DNA of 64,000 nucleotides from positions 2,666,001 through 2,730,000 of the forward strand of contig CP012811.1 in NCBI GenBank assembly GCA_001936135.1. The letters are read 5' to 3'. Each line of letters starts with the position of its first letter. Within the stretch, counting starts at the first letter, position 1. Below the pieces are notes generated by a model that worked only from the letters and a program-made list of their open reading frames with translations, made no database searches and had not been told where the DNA came from. This document shows positions 1 through 11,175 of the stretch, one piece after another. The position numbers and the translations under genes were made by a program. The stretch comes from Saccharomycopsis fibuligera x Saccharomycopsis cf. fibuligera (lineage: Eukaryota > Ascomycota > Saccharomycetes > Ascoideales > Saccharomycopsidaceae).

Positions 1-1124
1 TTTACTGTATTCGTGTTTTCATGCTCTGCCGCGATTTTGTCATTGGTGGAAGAGTCCGCCACATCTTTCATTTCAATATCGGCAGATGTCGGTACCATTT
101 TTTGCTGCTTATCAGGTTCTTGTTCGTTACTTTGCAGTGTGTCGCCTTTTTCTTGATGTTTTTGGATAGCACCACTAATTTCATTGGAAGTGTGTTGAGC
201 TGTGGATTGGTTCACAACGGGCTTTGGAACAGTGCTATCAGTCAGGTAGTTTTCGATCCTTGAAGTCTTTTCATCAGAACTTTTTCCAGTCTGCGCAATG
301 GCTGTACTATCATTGAATTCCTCTTGCTCCTCCAATGTTATCGCAGTACTAGGCTGTATCAGCTCATTGGATAGAGCCTGTTCTTTGGTAGCAGCTTCCC
401 TATTAGAAGATTTGCCCGGCAGCAAAATATTATAGCCTTTTTGGTCCTCTTTCACCACAGTTGGAAGTTCTTGATGGCTAAAGGATTTTTCTAGTGAACC
501 CTTCAATTGAGACTGCTGATTTTTACTGTCCCCATCAGAGTCTTCCTGTATATGGTTGGATTGCTCTTGTGATTTCGTTTCCCGAAGAGGTTCATCAACA
601 TTGGTTGGTTTGTTTCCAGTTTGCTGTTCATCTGTAAAGCCTTCCTGTGTCTGCTCTTGTTCAACGCCCTCAGTAGGTAATTCTTCAGAAGAAGCCACTG
701 TATCAGATTGCCTCTCAACCTGCTGTGAGTCGGAATTTTGAGTACCTTTCTGGTTCTCGCCACTATTTCGTAGATCCTTAGTGGTTTGCGATTGTTTGTT
801 CAGATCAGAATCATTGACACCTATCTGCAACAAACCTTCTTTAGCTTCTTGTTGAACAGCCCCTTCACTATATGACAGTAAAGTGTCACTATCTTTGCTC
901 TCTTTTGCTGCCAAAGCGTTTGTAGGCGTCACTTCTTTATCGGCACCATTATTCTCAGCTATGTCATTACCATCAGTTATGTCATTATCAGATTTCTTGG
1001 TACTCTCTATAGAGGCCGTCTGTTCAGGTTTCTCAGTTGTAGATGCTGTTGCTGCTATTGGTTTTGCTTCATGTGTGGATAATATAGGCAATGGTTGATC
1101 CCGATTAGCATTATCTTCAGACAT
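1..1124 (-). CDS. Unidentified acidic low-complexity protein, N-terminal part only
   Basis: An open frame runs on the minus strand from an ATG at 1124 to the left edge with no stop, giving about 374 codons. The 3' end lies outside the window. The protein starts MSEDNANRDQPLPIL and is dominated by Glu, Asp, Ser, Thr, Gln, Asn and Lys. It has no Cys, no hydrophobic segment and no domain that I recognise. Such disordered acidic N termini are common in yeast nuclear and chromatin proteins, but that is only a hint. The identifying domain is probably beyond the edge. The long uninterrupted frame and ATG context make a real gene likely; the function is unknown. Confidence 0.8.
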   Translation of the reverse strand, partial: MSEDNANRDQPLPILSTHEAKPIAATASTTEKPEQTASIESTKKSDNDITDGNDIAENNGADKEVTPTNALAAKESKDSDTLLSYSEGAVQQEAKEGLLQIGVNDSDLNKQSQTTKDLRNSGENQKGTQNSDSQQVERQSDTVASSEELPTEGVEQEQTQEGFTDEQQTGNKPTNVDEPLRETKSQEQSNHIQEDSDGDSKNQQSQLKGSLEKSFSHQELPTVVKEDQKGYNILLPGKSSNREAATKEQALSNELIQPSTAITLEEQEEFNDSTAIAQTGKSSDEKTSRIENYLTDSTVPKPVVNQSTAQHTSNEISGAIQKHQEKGDTLQSNEQEPDKQQKMVPTSADIEMKDVADSSTNDKIAAEHENTNTV

Positions 1125-1538
1125 TATTTATAATTTAGATAGCGCCGGATAATAAGTAGTTGATTGCTCTTTCAACACTTCTCTTTCTGTTTATACATCA
1201 TCCGTATTTCACGATTTTTGTTTGTTTTTTTTTGTCTAAAACGCACATCGCATCTTCTTGCCGGTGCTCGAAACCACAAGAATACAGTGTAAGCATATCT
1301 CGAGGACTATACGTCAACCTATCGACAGAGACAAAGTAACTAAAGGGAATTACAACACAATAGGCAAACAGCAGCAATAACAAACAAAAAATCAGAACTC
1401 GAAGCAAAACAAATGTGGTCATGGATTAACAATGCACAACTTAAAAAAGAAAAAAATATATAACAAACGCTAATATACAGTAAAATAATCTATAATGCAA
1501 AATGCAGATAATCTATAATTCTTTCGTGTGCCGTTGGC
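1125..1538. other. Intergenic: upstream of the edge gene, downstream of APT1
   Basis: This holds the promoter of the edge gene and the APT1 3' end. A 74-codon hydrophobic frame (1198-1422, minus) lies here but is not supported as a gene. I see nothing else. Confidence 0.5.
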
Positions 1539-2120
1539 CTAGTTTTTCAAAGCTTCTTCTTGACCGGACAATAAAGTGAAAGTACCAGCTTGCAACTTTT
1601 CTCTACCTTTCAAGAAATCCAATTCCATAACGAACAAGAATTCTAAGATCTTGACTTGTTCTTCTTTCAAGACCAACTCACCAGCAGCTTGAGCACTACC
1701 ACCAGTGGCCAAGATGTCATCAACAATAATGACGTTGGAGTTTGGCTTGATAGCACCCTTTTGCATTTCAAACACATCTTCACCGTATTCTTTCTTGAAG
1801 ACAACTTGATTCACGGCACCTGGCAATTTACCTGGCTTTCTCACTGGAATGAAACCAGCGTTCAAGGCAAGGGCCAAAGCTGGGCCAAACAAAAAGCCTC
1901 TGGATTCCAAACCAATAACATAGTCAATTTTTTGACCGGCAAAAGTTTCGGTTAAATGAAGTTTGAAGGCATCAACCAACTTTTGAAAATCAGCAGGGTT
2001 GGCAAAGATTGGCAAGAAATCCTCAAACAAGATACCTTCTTGTGGAAAGTTTGGGTACTGTTTTAAACAGGATTTCAACTCTTTGGCATATTGCTGAAGC
2101 TTTTCTGAGGCGGATGGCAT
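1539..2120 (-). CDS. APT1: Adenine phosphoribosyltransferase
   Basis: This enzyme converts adenine and PRPP to AMP and pyrophosphate in cytosolic purine salvage. The 193-residue product matches the usual APRT length of about 180-190. The type I phosphoribosyltransferase PRPP loop is plain at residues 129-143 (VIIVDDILATGGSAQ), with the two Asp and the Thr-Gly-Gly. The ESRGF motif typical of APRTs is at residues 72-76. The ATG at 2120 is the only sensible start. Leu codons are mainly TTG, as in well-expressed yeast genes. The gene is convergent with nothing; its promoter faces the long gap before the cell-wall gene. Confidence 0.96.
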   Translation of the reverse strand: MPSASEKLQQYAKELKSCLKQYPNFPQEGILFEDFLPIFANPADFQKLVDAFKLHLTETFAGQKIDYVIGLESRGFLFGPALALALNAGFIPVRKPGKLPGAVNQVVFKKEYGEDVFEMQKGAIKPNSNVIIVDDILATGGSAQAAGELVLKEEQVKILEFLFVMELDFLKGREKLQAGTFTLLSGQEEALKN

Positions 2121-4151
2121 TGTGAAATGAGATTGCTGATATCGATACTTCAGCAGATAGAGGTTAATTGGCGAATATTGTTCTCATCAATTTTGTAAAT
2201 TTTTTTTTTCTTTTTTGTTTTTCTCTTTTCCCTTTTTTTCCTGATTTGGCGAATCACTACCGGGTAGCGTCATAAGCGCATAGTCCTGCAGATCAGGATC
2301 ATTCGAAGTTTTTCTGAGTTGACCATAATAGTCACCTAGTCTGTAAGCACTTTCTGCTTTGAATCTGTAACAGTGAACTTCATGGTATCCTTATTAGAAA
2401 ACCCTTGAAAAGAATGGAGTGCATTCAATGGTGAGGGTTTTTTTCAAAAATGTGAAGACTGCCAGGCAGTGAACTTTAATATAATAGGCTCGGTATTGAA
2501 TACCTATTTAGCCTCAATTGAAATGTTTAAGGATGAATATTTTTACGAGCTTCTTTATATTATTTTTCAAATAGAACGGAACTTTACAAAAAGGGAACAT
2601 TTACTACCTCTTGCGTTAAATTGAAAATTTTTTGTCGAGTACGTATGTAAAGTAAGGCTCATTTAACCACTATAGTAGACTAATTTACGCTAGCAATTCG
2701 CGTCATGGTTCGATCAAGCTTTTAACTACTCCAGTTTTTGCAGTGTCGCAGTTCTGCTTGAGCTGTCAATTACCTCTTTAAGTGTGCAACGAATTCTCGA
2801 TATTCCAATGATTTCATATGTGTGAATACGTAGGAAATACAAACTCGAACAGGCAGCTTAAGCTGGAAGTGGGGAAAACGGCTTACTTGGGCCGCGGTTT
2901 GAAATAGATAAACAGATATGGGCTGACAAAGACTCCGTTACTAACCGATGCAGCCTCAAATGCAGCATATAGCACATATTTATTAATTGCAAAGCCGTGG
3001 AAATATACAATCATGGCAGGGATACCGAATTAGGAAAATGAGCTTGGCTTAGCAAGTAAGTCAACGATATTCTTTTACATTAACTGTTCATCGAAGCAAA
3101 ATGATTATGAGATATACAGAAAACCATTGTGTATTGTTCTCGATCGAGACGTTTTCCTCAAAAACTTATGAAACAAAACTGGACAATAGAGCTTCAAACA
3201 GCATTCGACACCTCAACAATAAGAACACTGCTTTTTAAAACATGTGAAGACATATTATTTCAGTTGATAAAGCCACTGAAAAATTAATATGATGCAGCTG
3301 CAAAAATGAAGCCCGAATAGGATATCTATCATGCTTGGTAAGGAAAGGAAACGAAATCACTTAACCTAAACCCTGAAATAGCCGCAATAGCATTGTCAAA
3401 TTTACACACGTAGCTCTCAATAGGCAAAATTATTGTATGTTATCTTATTGGCTTGTAGCCAATTTTAGTAAAAAAAAATTAGGCTGCTGCGCTGCTTGTT
3501 AGAGCACCGGTACCAAAGCACTAAGACAAGACACCAATGCGCCATGGATTGTAGCATGATGGCAGTGTGTGATAGCCAAGCCGGTAGGTGGTATAGTAAG
3601 TATGTAGCAGAGCAGAAATCAAAGCCTACTGGCACATCGTGTTCCAAGATTACGCAGCACTTTCAACGTTACCAAGTTTTAGGAACCCGTTGAAGTGTAT
3701 CAAGATTGACATCTTCTATTGTGTTAAACGCACAGTGGGCATTGTCCGCATCCCTCAACTAGTAAGCGAAAGTATATCTCTAAATATTAACCGCGCTGAA
3801 CAGCGGCAAAATCTGTAACACCGCAACAAACATTTCAAATATCCGAAGTATGTACCATCCAACCTTTTTTACTATTTTGGGATACACGTTTAAATGTACA
3901 TAGATGTGAATATGGTACTTTACGAGCGAAGGCTTTAGCTTGCTAAACAGTCTCAGAAGACGCACTATGCTGCAAGCCCTGCAAATTGAAACCGCGCTAT
4001 TTTCTGCAGGCTTTTCAACATCGCGATTCTCTGCTGTATAAAAGAACACCAGTTTTCGTTCTTTCACTGCTGAAATCCTTTTGCTTTTACGATTTTACTA
4101 TCACAGTCAGCAATCTCCCAACAAAATTTCTCCTTTACAGCTACTTCCATA
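2121..4151. other. Long intergenic region upstream of the cell-wall protein gene
   Basis: About 2 kb without a convincing gene, between divergently transcribed APT1 and the GPI-protein gene. It carries T-rich tracts near 2195-2240 and a TATA element at 4037. Short frames here are broken or start at non-ATG codons. A GTATGT (2642) and a TACTAAC followed by CAG (near 2940) occur, but no coding exons flank them. The length suits a highly regulated surface-protein gene. Confidence 0.5.
4037..4044 (+). promoter_or_regulatory. TATA box of the cell-wall protein gene
   Basis: TATAAAAG lies about 108 nt upstream of the ATG at 4152, in the usual yeast range. This is the strongest TATA match in the 2 kb region, as expected for a regulated TATA-containing gene. 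Confidence 0.6.
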
Positions 4152-6023
4152 ATGAGAGCCTCTGTTTTAAAAAATTTGCTCGCCACTGCTGTGCTTACTT
4201 CCAGCGCTTTGGCCGACAATGTGGTGGTCACTGTTACCAATATGCATAGTGAGTATACCACTTACTGTCCAGAAACTGACACTTTGCCATACACCACTCA
4301 CAAAACATGTACCTCTGACTTCAAATCCACATCTACTGTTACCCTTGATCATGATGTTACTGTCTATACTGGTGCTTGCCCAACTTATAACACCAAAAAG
4401 ACTTGTACTTCTGACTTCAAATCACCAGTTACCAAAACTGTCAACTACGACGTTACTGTCTACACTGGTGCTTGTCCAACTTACAGCACCAAGAAGACTT
4501 GTACTTCTGACTTCAAATCCACTGCAACCAAAACTAATGGCTATGACGTTACTGTCTACACTGGTGCTTGCCCAACTTACAGCACCAAGAAGACTTGCGC
4601 TTCTGACTTTAAATCCACTACTGCTACTACAAGTGGTTACGACGTGACAGAATATACCGGTGCTTGTCCAACCCCAACACCATCCACTACTTCCAAGTCT
4701 TATGTGACTGAAAAAACTTGCACTCCAACTTTCAAATCCACCGCTACTATTACAAATGGTGAAAAGGTTACCATTTACACTGGTAACTGTCCAACTTCAT
4801 CACACACTTCCTCCACAATCACTTCTTCTCTGTCCTCATCTTCTGCTTCTTCTAGTTCCTCTATTCACTCCTCTTCTCCTAGTTCCTCTATTCACTCCTC
4901 TTCTAGTTCTTCCATTCACTCCTCTTCTAGTTCTTCCATTCACTCCTCTTCTAGTGTACACTCTACTACTACTAGTAACACTACTAGTAACACAACTACT
5001 CCAGCCACCAGCACTCCAACTTCTACTCACAGCCACACTGTTGTTACTCACAGTGGAACTACTTTCACTACTGGTATCACCCATGTTACTGTTACTAGCT
5101 CTGGTGTCGTTACTCACTACACCACTTACTGTCCATTGACATCAGAGACTTCAGCTGCCGTCAACAGCACTACTACTCAACCACCCGCCTTGTCCACCAG
5201 TACAGCTACTACTTCTAACATTCTCACCACTGTGATCTCCACCACCTCTTGCTCTAACAATGCTTGCACTTCCCATGCTATTACTACCGGTGTCACTCAT
5301 GTTACCGTTACTAGCTCTGGTGTCGTTACTCACTACACCACTTACTGTCCATTGACATCAGATACTTCAGCTGCTGTCTTGAGCACTTCTGCCCCATCAA
5401 GCTCTGTTGCTGCTACTTACTCCACTGATAGTGCTTCTGCTTGGACTTCCTCTACTACTTGGACTTCTGCTTCTGCTTGGAGTTCTGCTTCTGCTTGGAG
5501 TTCTGGTTCAGCTTGGAGTTCTGCTTCCTCTTGGGCTACTACCTACCCAGCTTCATTTGTTGAAAGTAGCACTGTTACTGGGTCTACTGTTCCAGTAACT
5601 ACTGTTCAAGGCTCTACTGTTCCAGGTACCACTGTTGCTGGCTCTACTGTTCAAGGCTCTGTTGTGTCCGGCACCACTGTTCCAGGTACCACTGTTGCTG
5701 GCTCTACCGTTGCTGGCTCTACTATCCCAGAATCTATCGTTTCTGGTACTACCTCTTACGGTGCTTCCACTTACGATGCTTATGGCTCTACTGTTGTCTC
5801 TGGCTCCGCTAGTACCACCGAAACCGCAGGTGTTGAAACCACAGCAAGCACCCTTTCTTCTGCAATCGCTGAAATCTCGAGCACATATGCTACCGTTTCA
5901 CCTTCTGGAAACAGCAGTACTTCTTCCTCTGTTGAAATTCAAACAGCTAATGGTGCCGCTAAGAGCAATGCATTTGGTATCCTCGGCACTTTTGTTGCTG
6001 GGTTTTTGATCTTGCTCCTTTAA
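4152..6023 (+). CDS. GPI-anchored cell-wall mannoprotein / adhesin-like repeat protein
   Basis: A 623-residue surface protein. Residues 1-21 form a signal peptide ending ALA. The C terminus (about 603-623) is the hydrophobic GPI-attachment tail, preceded by small residues (NGAAKSN). Between them lie five copies of a 32-residue module with two Cys each (KTC..DFKS to YTGACPT; Cys pairs at 53/76, 85/108, 117/140, 149/172 and 190/213). A Ser-rich SSIH repeat follows (about 224-270), then two near-identical domains ending [10 protein letters not shown] (306-337 and 378-409), an SAW repeat (428-461) and a Val-Thr-Gly repeat (473-530). SCSNNAC plus TTYCPL modules are known from Hwp/Flo11-type fungal wall proteins. 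Orthology to a named gene is not claimed. The residue at 226 is encoded by CTG in a Ser run. Confidence 0.9.
   Translation: MRASVLKNLLATAVLTSSALADNVVVTVTNMHSEYTTYCPETDTLPYTTHKTCTSDFKSTSTVTLDHDVTVYTGACPTYNTKKTCTSDFKSPVTKTVNYDVTVYTGACPTYSTKKTCTSDFKSTATKTNGYDVTVYTGACPTYSTKKTCASDFKSTTATTSGYDVTEYTGACPTPTPSTTSKSYVTEKTCTPTFKSTATITNGEKVTIYTGNCPTSSHTSSTITSSLSSSSASSSSSIHSSSPSSSIHSSSSSSIHSSSSSSIHSSSSVHSTTTSNTTSNTTTPATSTPTSTHSHTVVTHSGTTFTTGITHVTVTSSGVVTHYTTYCPLTSETSAAVNSTTTQPPALSTSTATTSNILTTVISTTSCSNNACTSHAITTGVTHVTVTSSGVVTHYTTYCPLTSDTSAAVLSTSAPSSSVAATYSTDSASAWTSSTTWTSASAWSSASAWSSGSAWSSASSWATTYPASFVESSTVTGSTVPVTTVQGSTVPGTTVAGSTVQGSVVSGTTVPGTTVAGSTVAGSTIPESIVSGTTSYGASTYDAYGSTVVSGSASTTETAGVETTASTLSSAIAEISSTYATVSPSGNSSTSSSVEIQTANGAAKSNAFGILGTFVAGFLILLL
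4302..4685 (+). repeat. Four tandem 96-bp coding repeats (32-residue Cys modules)
   Basis: Copies start at 4302, 4398, 4494 and 4590. A diverged fifth follows a 9-residue insertion. Copies share in-frame blocks such as ACTGGTGCTTGCCCAACTTA. Copy-number change by recombination is likely between strains. Confidence 0.85.
5067..5378 (+). repeat. Two-copy 96-bp coding repeat (TTYCP module)
   Basis: Copies at 5067-5162 and 5283-5378 are nearly identical, including a stretch of more than 50 identical bases encoding the end of the [18 protein letters not shown] block. The spacer codes for a SCSNNAC-containing linker. The low divergence points to recent duplication or gene conversion. Confidence 0.8.
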
Positions 6024-6900
6024 GCTTGCTAAAAAACAAAGAAAAATCAAAGCTATTTTTTTATTATCTTCAGTTCTATTTGATGTGTTAAGCGCAATCG
6101 ACCATTCTTGTCGTACTGCTCAGTAACACATTTACTATTACGCTAATATTATTATCCTGCTTTATCCCAAATCGGGCTTTTCACTTCCTCACTTTCTGAC
6201 GGTTTCATTAAATGAAACCATAGTTATTATTTTTTATAGACGTTTATAGACATTAATTAGACTTAACAAAAAAATTTTTATCAGTTTCATAAACTTTTAT
6301 CATCTCTGTAAGTCGTATACTATTGGTATCCACATAAATAATTTTAAAATAAAAACTTGGCACCTCAAATTTTATATGTCTTTTCAAAGTAGTATTTATA
6401 TTGCAATATTAATTGGAAGCTAATAGCGAGCAAATACTTTCAATAATTTTATGACTTTGTTGTATCAACAGTTACATGTAGACGCAATGAAAGTGGGAGC
6501 ACCAAGCTGTTGCCATTTATGTCCTTAGTGTTGCTTTTACAATTTATTTTTCTGCAGTTTAAAAACGGGAAAACCGAGATTTATTTGCAAAACAATATAT
6601 ATATAGTATGCATAGGGCATATTGGTACAAGTGTACAATAGCGTATAAATGGAAAAAACGTTATTAATGAACTGAAAGTACAAAAACTAATGCGAAGAAG
6701 AGAAGTGCTTCAGCGAGAGTATTCTTCTAAATACATTCCGAAGAAGCTTTGAACAAGTAAACTGAAACCTGAAAAAAAATGCAATCAGACACACATGGAG
6801 ATAAGTAATGAAGAATTTAAACAAATTAAAAAAATAAAAAAAAAACAGCAAATGAACCGATAAATAGAAAAAAGAGAAAAAAAATTAGACGTCTAGAAAA
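6024..6900. other. Intergenic between convergent genes
   Basis: AT-rich region between the 3' ends of the cell-wall gene and the permease. No gene, RNA or repeat is visible beyond short A runs near 6835-6890. Confidence 0.5.
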
Positions 6901-8445
6901 TCAATCGTTTTCATCGTAATAATATTTGTCCAAGTCAGGACAAAAACCTTTCTTAGCCTTAACAAACCAGTACCCTAAAAAGATAACGACAAATCCCACA
7001 ATGAAAACACTAACATAGTTCATGTTATCTTTAGTGACAGGCAAAGTGAATGGAAAACTGTAAATTACCAATGCAAAAAGTGCCCACAATATAGTAACAA
7101 CATTGCAGAAAAATCCTACTGGACCAAGCCAAAATGGACCATGCTTTATCTTGTTTCTTCCTTGATACAACAAACAACTGACAGGTATCATGTAACTGAG
7201 CAACAAAAAAGAAATACAACCCACCACCAAACTATTGTATGCAGTGTAACTGGCCAAATACAAGCAACCGATCAAAGCACAAACAATGGTGGACAAAGTG
7301 TGAGCATTCATTGGTAAGTTGGACTTGGCATCAATTTTCTTCCAGTATTTACTGTATGGAAGACCGTTATCTCTAGCAAAAGACCAACAAAGTCTAGCTT
7401 GCCAAGTATGAGAAGCAACACAACAACCAATACCCGTGGTGAAAAGCATAGCACCCAAAACGATGGCACCACCTTTGTTTTTCAAAGACTGATAGTAAAT
7501 TTGCACAATTGGAGAGTTTGCATCAGATATAACTTTATCCAAGTTGTTAATGCAGAAAAACATGGCAATGACATAGCTAAAAGAGGTTATGAAACCAATA
7601 GCCACAGTACCCATGATGGTAATAGGAATAACTCTTTCTGGATGAAGAGCTTCCTCTGCCATATGAGTAGCAGAATCCAAACAACTGAAAGACCAATTAG
7701 GATTGATTAAACCAAGAATAAAAGCCATACCACTGCTTGACCATCCGGTACCATTATTAAATTCTTTGAAAACGAATTTAGCCGAGTTATAGTTACCTGA
7801 AGAACAAGAAAGAACCGTGATAGTTATAACAACAAATGAGAAAATTGAAACGTACAAAGCAGACTTGGAAACAAGTGGTAAAATACTTCCAAAATGATTG
7901 AACCAATAAAGAATGAATGTTAAGATTTCAAAGACAATAAAAACATGCCATCTCTTGTATTCAAAATCCTCATGAACAAGACCATAAAATCCCATAATAA
8001 GCTGAGCAATAGAGATAGTTGATGAAGCACTAGTGAAGAGCGCACCAAACCAAGCTAAAGCACCTGTCATGTATGCTAGTAAACGAGAATGATTTTTTGG
8101 CGCCAATTTGATGGTCCAGTAGAATTGCCCACCAGCATTAGGATAAGCACTGGCGAGTTCGGATAAAGTAGCCCCAATACAAGCCGAAACACAGGCAATA
8201 ATGAGGATACCATAAACAATCACCAAAGGACCACCAGTGGTGATACCAGTAACCATAGAAGTAGAGATCCCAAACCAAGAATTGGTTAATCCAAAACCCA
8301 CACCTAACAAAGACAAAATAGAAAAGTCTTTCTTCAAAAGAGGCTGGTCTAATGAAGAGGAATCGTTGTTTAATTTGTTGACATGATCCTTTACAGACTC
8401 TGGATCTGAAAGTTCATTTTTTTTGTCTACTGAAGAGACGGACAT
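6901..8445 (-). CDS. APC-family permease, Hnm1-like (choline/amine or amino-acid transport)
   Basis: A 514-residue polytopic membrane protein with about 12 hydrophobic segments. It starts with a hydrophilic N-terminal tail of about 45 residues, followed by FSILSLLGVGFGLTNSW, the typical TM1 of the yeast amino acid/choline transporter group. An early conserved block ends SELASAYPNAGGQFYW (glycine-rich TM2 to TM3 region), and ARDNGLP is the familiar cytoplasmic motif of the family. S. cerevisiae Hnm1 carries choline and ethanolamine, while related proteins carry GABA or polyamines. The substrate here is inferred only to family level. The product is slightly shorter than Hnm1 (about 560). It ends in an acidic YYYDEND tail. 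Confidence 0.85.
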   Translation of the reverse strand: MSVSSVDKKNELSDPESVKDHVNKLNNDSSSLDQPLLKKDFSILSLLGVGFGLTNSWFGISTSMVTGITTGGPLVIVYGILIIACVSACIGATLSELASAYPNAGGQFYWTIKLAPKNHSRLLAYMTGALAWFGALFTSASSTISIAQLIMGFYGLVHEDFEYKRWHVFIVFEILTFILYWFNHFGSILPLVSKSALYVSIFSFVVITITVLSCSSGNYNSAKFVFKEFNNGTGWSSSGMAFILGLINPNWSFSCLDSATHMAEEALHPERVIPITIMGTVAIGFITSFSYVIAMFFCINNLDKVISDANSPIVQIYYQSLKNKGGAIVLGAMLFTTGIGCCVASHTWQARLCWSFARDNGLPYSKYWKKIDAKSNLPMNAHTLSTIVCALIGCLYLASYTAYNSLVVGCISFLLLSYMIPVSCLLYQGRNKIKHGPFWLGPVGFFCNVVTILWALFALVIYSFPFTLPVTKDNMNYVSVFIVGFVVIFLGYWFVKAKKGFCPDLDKYYYDEND

Positions 8446-10711
8446 AGTTATACTTCTATTGCAGTATAGATCTGAGAAATAGCTGAAAAATCACAAGCTG
8501 AAATTAGGAAAAAGAAAGCAATAATAATATAGGCTGCATGTAAAAAGGACAGACAAAAGAAAAGACAAACACCAAAGAGAGACAAAAGCAGCTATCAAAC
8601 AGATACCTTCACAGCAAAAAAAAAAAAAAAAAAAAGAATATCAAATAATGCCAGCACTGGAGATTATATATCCTACTAAGGTTGTGCAAAGAAAAAGAGC
8701 AGTAAGAAACAGAAATAGAAAAACCGCATGCGAGAGCGAAGAAGAAAAATGTCTCGGGGGACCAAAAGCCAATAATATTCTGAAATAGGTGCCAGTGGCA
8801 CGGAGCGCATCCATGTGAAAGCGTCCCGAGCGGCCAACAATTTTTCATCTTTTTGCTACTTTTTTCCATCCCAGTGCATCTCGTCCAATGAAAGCCAAGA
8901 ACGGCGATAAAAAAGCAGCGGAGATTCAATACCGGCTAGTTCTAGTATCTTACCTGCTAAAAACGGACACTCGTGCGCTAACCCTTTGATACCGTTATCG
9001 TAATACTGACTACTCTTTGAGGTCTAAATGATATCACGAATTACTTGACTTTTACCTCTTCGAACTCACCTTTTTTTTTATGTTTTAGTCAGCCAGTACC
9101 GCACTTTCCAGCGTTTGCAGATGCTAGCGTCACTTGCAGAAAAACGCGCAAAAAGAGCAGAAGAAAACGAAGAATCAAAAAACTGTGACGTTAGTGTGAT
9201 AATGATACTTGCATTCTCCGGCATGAGTCAACGTTAGAAAACTGACACATACGCGAATACGCACTTAGCAGCACAATAATGTTAGAGCCGTACAACCTGA
9301 GCATGAAACAATTGAAGCGCAGCGAGATTTTTATCGTGAAGATAATATAAAGAAATTAATTATTAAGATGATTAAATAATTTTTAACAGCTATTCCTGAT
9401 AAAATTGCCTCATAAATAGCCCAGCCGATATTGTTTATTTTCATTGAGAATAAGGGGCTAATGTTTGGTTAGGCTGCTATGTTTATGCCTCAATACGGAA
9501 CACTCGACCTTGGCAACATCAACTTTAAAATGCAATACCCAGATTTTTCTCCAGACTTGAAGACTCTCTTTGCTTTTCGAAACATCTGGACAAATTGTGG
9601 TTATATATTTTGGTCATCCTTCTTTTTTTTTTTTTTTTTTTTTTTTTGACCTGGAAGTACTTACAGAATCATTGCAAAATAGAGAAATGACACCACCTGA
9701 GTAGTTGTACTAAACCGTAAGAACAGTTGAAAAAACTTTTTTTTGAAAGCGTTTTAATTGGGCATTGGATGTTCCAACGCATAACACATATATCTAGTTT
9801 TATATTTCTTGACGCAATTTCCGATAAGTTAATTTTTGATTATCATTTCAGTTTTCTTAGCTCCATAATGGCAGAGTGTAGATTACATATGCGTAGTTCA
9901 AAGACAAGTTGAACAAAAGAGCAAAACATTTGACCACCGCAACTTCTAGAGCTTTGCTAGAACACAGAGTTATTCCCAGCTAATCAATATCGTTTTTCGA
10001 GAAGCAATTAATGCTAATTTCCAATTCTGCATAAACATTATCAAGACACCAACTATCAAATTCATATCCATCATTGTTTGACATTGTCCTGAAAGCTTAC
10101 CATAGCAACAGTTCCTATCAAAAATAATAGTATGCAAGCATCGCGATTCTAATTTTCCAGTTCTCTGAAACAAAGTGGTTAGAATTGTTATCTTTTCTTC
10201 AGATAAAGGTAAAATTAGCATGGAGTTAAACAATTAAACCATTAATACCCTACAAACTTACAAAAACACTTTCCTGGCGCTTAGTTTCTTTTTTTACCTT
10301 GTGAAAAGAACTAACAAACATGGCGTTGGCGAATAAAGTTACTAAATGTGCTTTCATACACGGCTGAGCATCTATTTTTGTGTTTACGGGCGACAGAGTG
10401 CAGTTATTTCTTGATACACCGAAGCTTCTTGAGCTCAAAATTAAGTGATCGGTTTACTCGTGCACTTACTATGTGTTATAAGTTTACTAAAATTAAAGAC
10501 TATAGAGGTTTTTGCGCATGGGGCAAATATTTAAAATGTGTCCCAGTGACGCCTTTTCGCCATGATAGACAGACCATGGCTACTATTCACAATTTCTGCT
10601 GACTATTATTTGTGTGCATGTTGTGTTCGTTATTGCATCCATTCCGTTTATGTTTTCATCTGGCACGATGCCCCGGGTCACATGATCAATGCATTCCCGA
10701 AAAAGAAGAGT

Positions 10712-10715
10712 AAAA

Positions 10716-10746
<31 letters not shown>
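10712..10746. repeat. A8T27 homopolymer tract upstream of NOP10
   Basis: Eight A followed by 27 T, about 135 nt upstream of the NOP10 ATG. Such poly(dA:dT) tracts are known to keep yeast promoters nucleosome-free. Confidence 0.7.
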
Positions 10747-10788
10747 CAAAGGACTGAATATAGAGAAGAGCATCAAATATACTATCTC

Positions 10789-10811
10789 TGTGTGTGTATC
10801 TGTGTGTGTGT
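10789..10811 (+). repeat. TG dinucleotide microsatellite in NOP10 leader
   Basis: Two short TG runs separated by ATC, within about 95 nt upstream of the NOP10 start codon. Confidence 0.6.
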
Positions 10812-10881
10812 GTTTTTTATACTTCTAAAACAACAGTCTCTAATCATCATCAATACTATTTATAACTACAACCTATTCAAA

Positions 10882-11175
10882 ATGCATTTGATGTACACCC
10901 TCGGAGCCGATGGCAAACGTGTTTATACTTTGAAGAAAATCAGTGAGACTGGTGAAATAACAAAATCTGCTCACCCTGCTCGTTTCTCTCCAGATGACAA
11001 GTACTCTAGACAAAGAGTTACTTTGAAGAAAAGATACGGTTTGCTTCCAACTCAACAAGGTATGTTTCATTCATTACGTTATTGACTTCTTCCATTTTGT
11101 AGTATGAAACTCATTTTTATTATATCTAATTTATTATTTTACTAACTATCATCTATAGAACCAATCAAGTACTAA
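10882..11175 (+). CDS. NOP10: H/ACA snoRNP protein Nop10 (one intron)
   Basis: Nop10 is a core protein of H/ACA snoRNPs. It supports the pseudouridine synthase Cbf5 in rRNA modification in the nucleolus. Exon 1 is 10882-11059 and exon 2 is 11159-11175. The intron (11060-11158, 99 nt) has GTATGT, a TACTAAC branch point and TATAG. The spliced protein has 64 residues and begins [19 protein letters not shown]. The nearly invariant [15 protein letters not shown] block follows. The last residues after splicing are EPIKY. Without splicing the frame would end in an unrelated tail, so the intron is well supported. The short C-terminal extension beyond the usual end of about 58 residues is the only oddity. 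Confidence 0.95.

Larger units (their letters stand above)
8446..10881. other. Long intergenic between divergent permease and NOP10
   Basis: About 2.4 kb with no convincing gene. It contains an A20 run (8616-8635), a T25 run (9623-9647), a Gcn4-like TGAGTCA near 9223, an A8T27 tract (10712-10746) and a TG-repeat leader (10789-10811) just before NOP10. Short frames here have no coding character. Confidence 0.5.

Noticed and set aside
1198-1422. 74-codon minus-strand frame with a hydrophobic start
   Set aside because: It contains several CTG codons that would put Ser into the hydrophobic core in the CTG clade. It lies in a promoter, and no family was recognised.
2642-2952. GTATGT ... TACTAAC ... 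CAG resembling an intron
   Set aside because: Frames on both sides hit stops before the splice sites, so no coding exons exist.
3780-4067. 95-codon minus-strand frame upstream of the wall-protein gene
   Set aside because: It starts at GTG, overlaps the promoter and TATA box, and has no coding composition.
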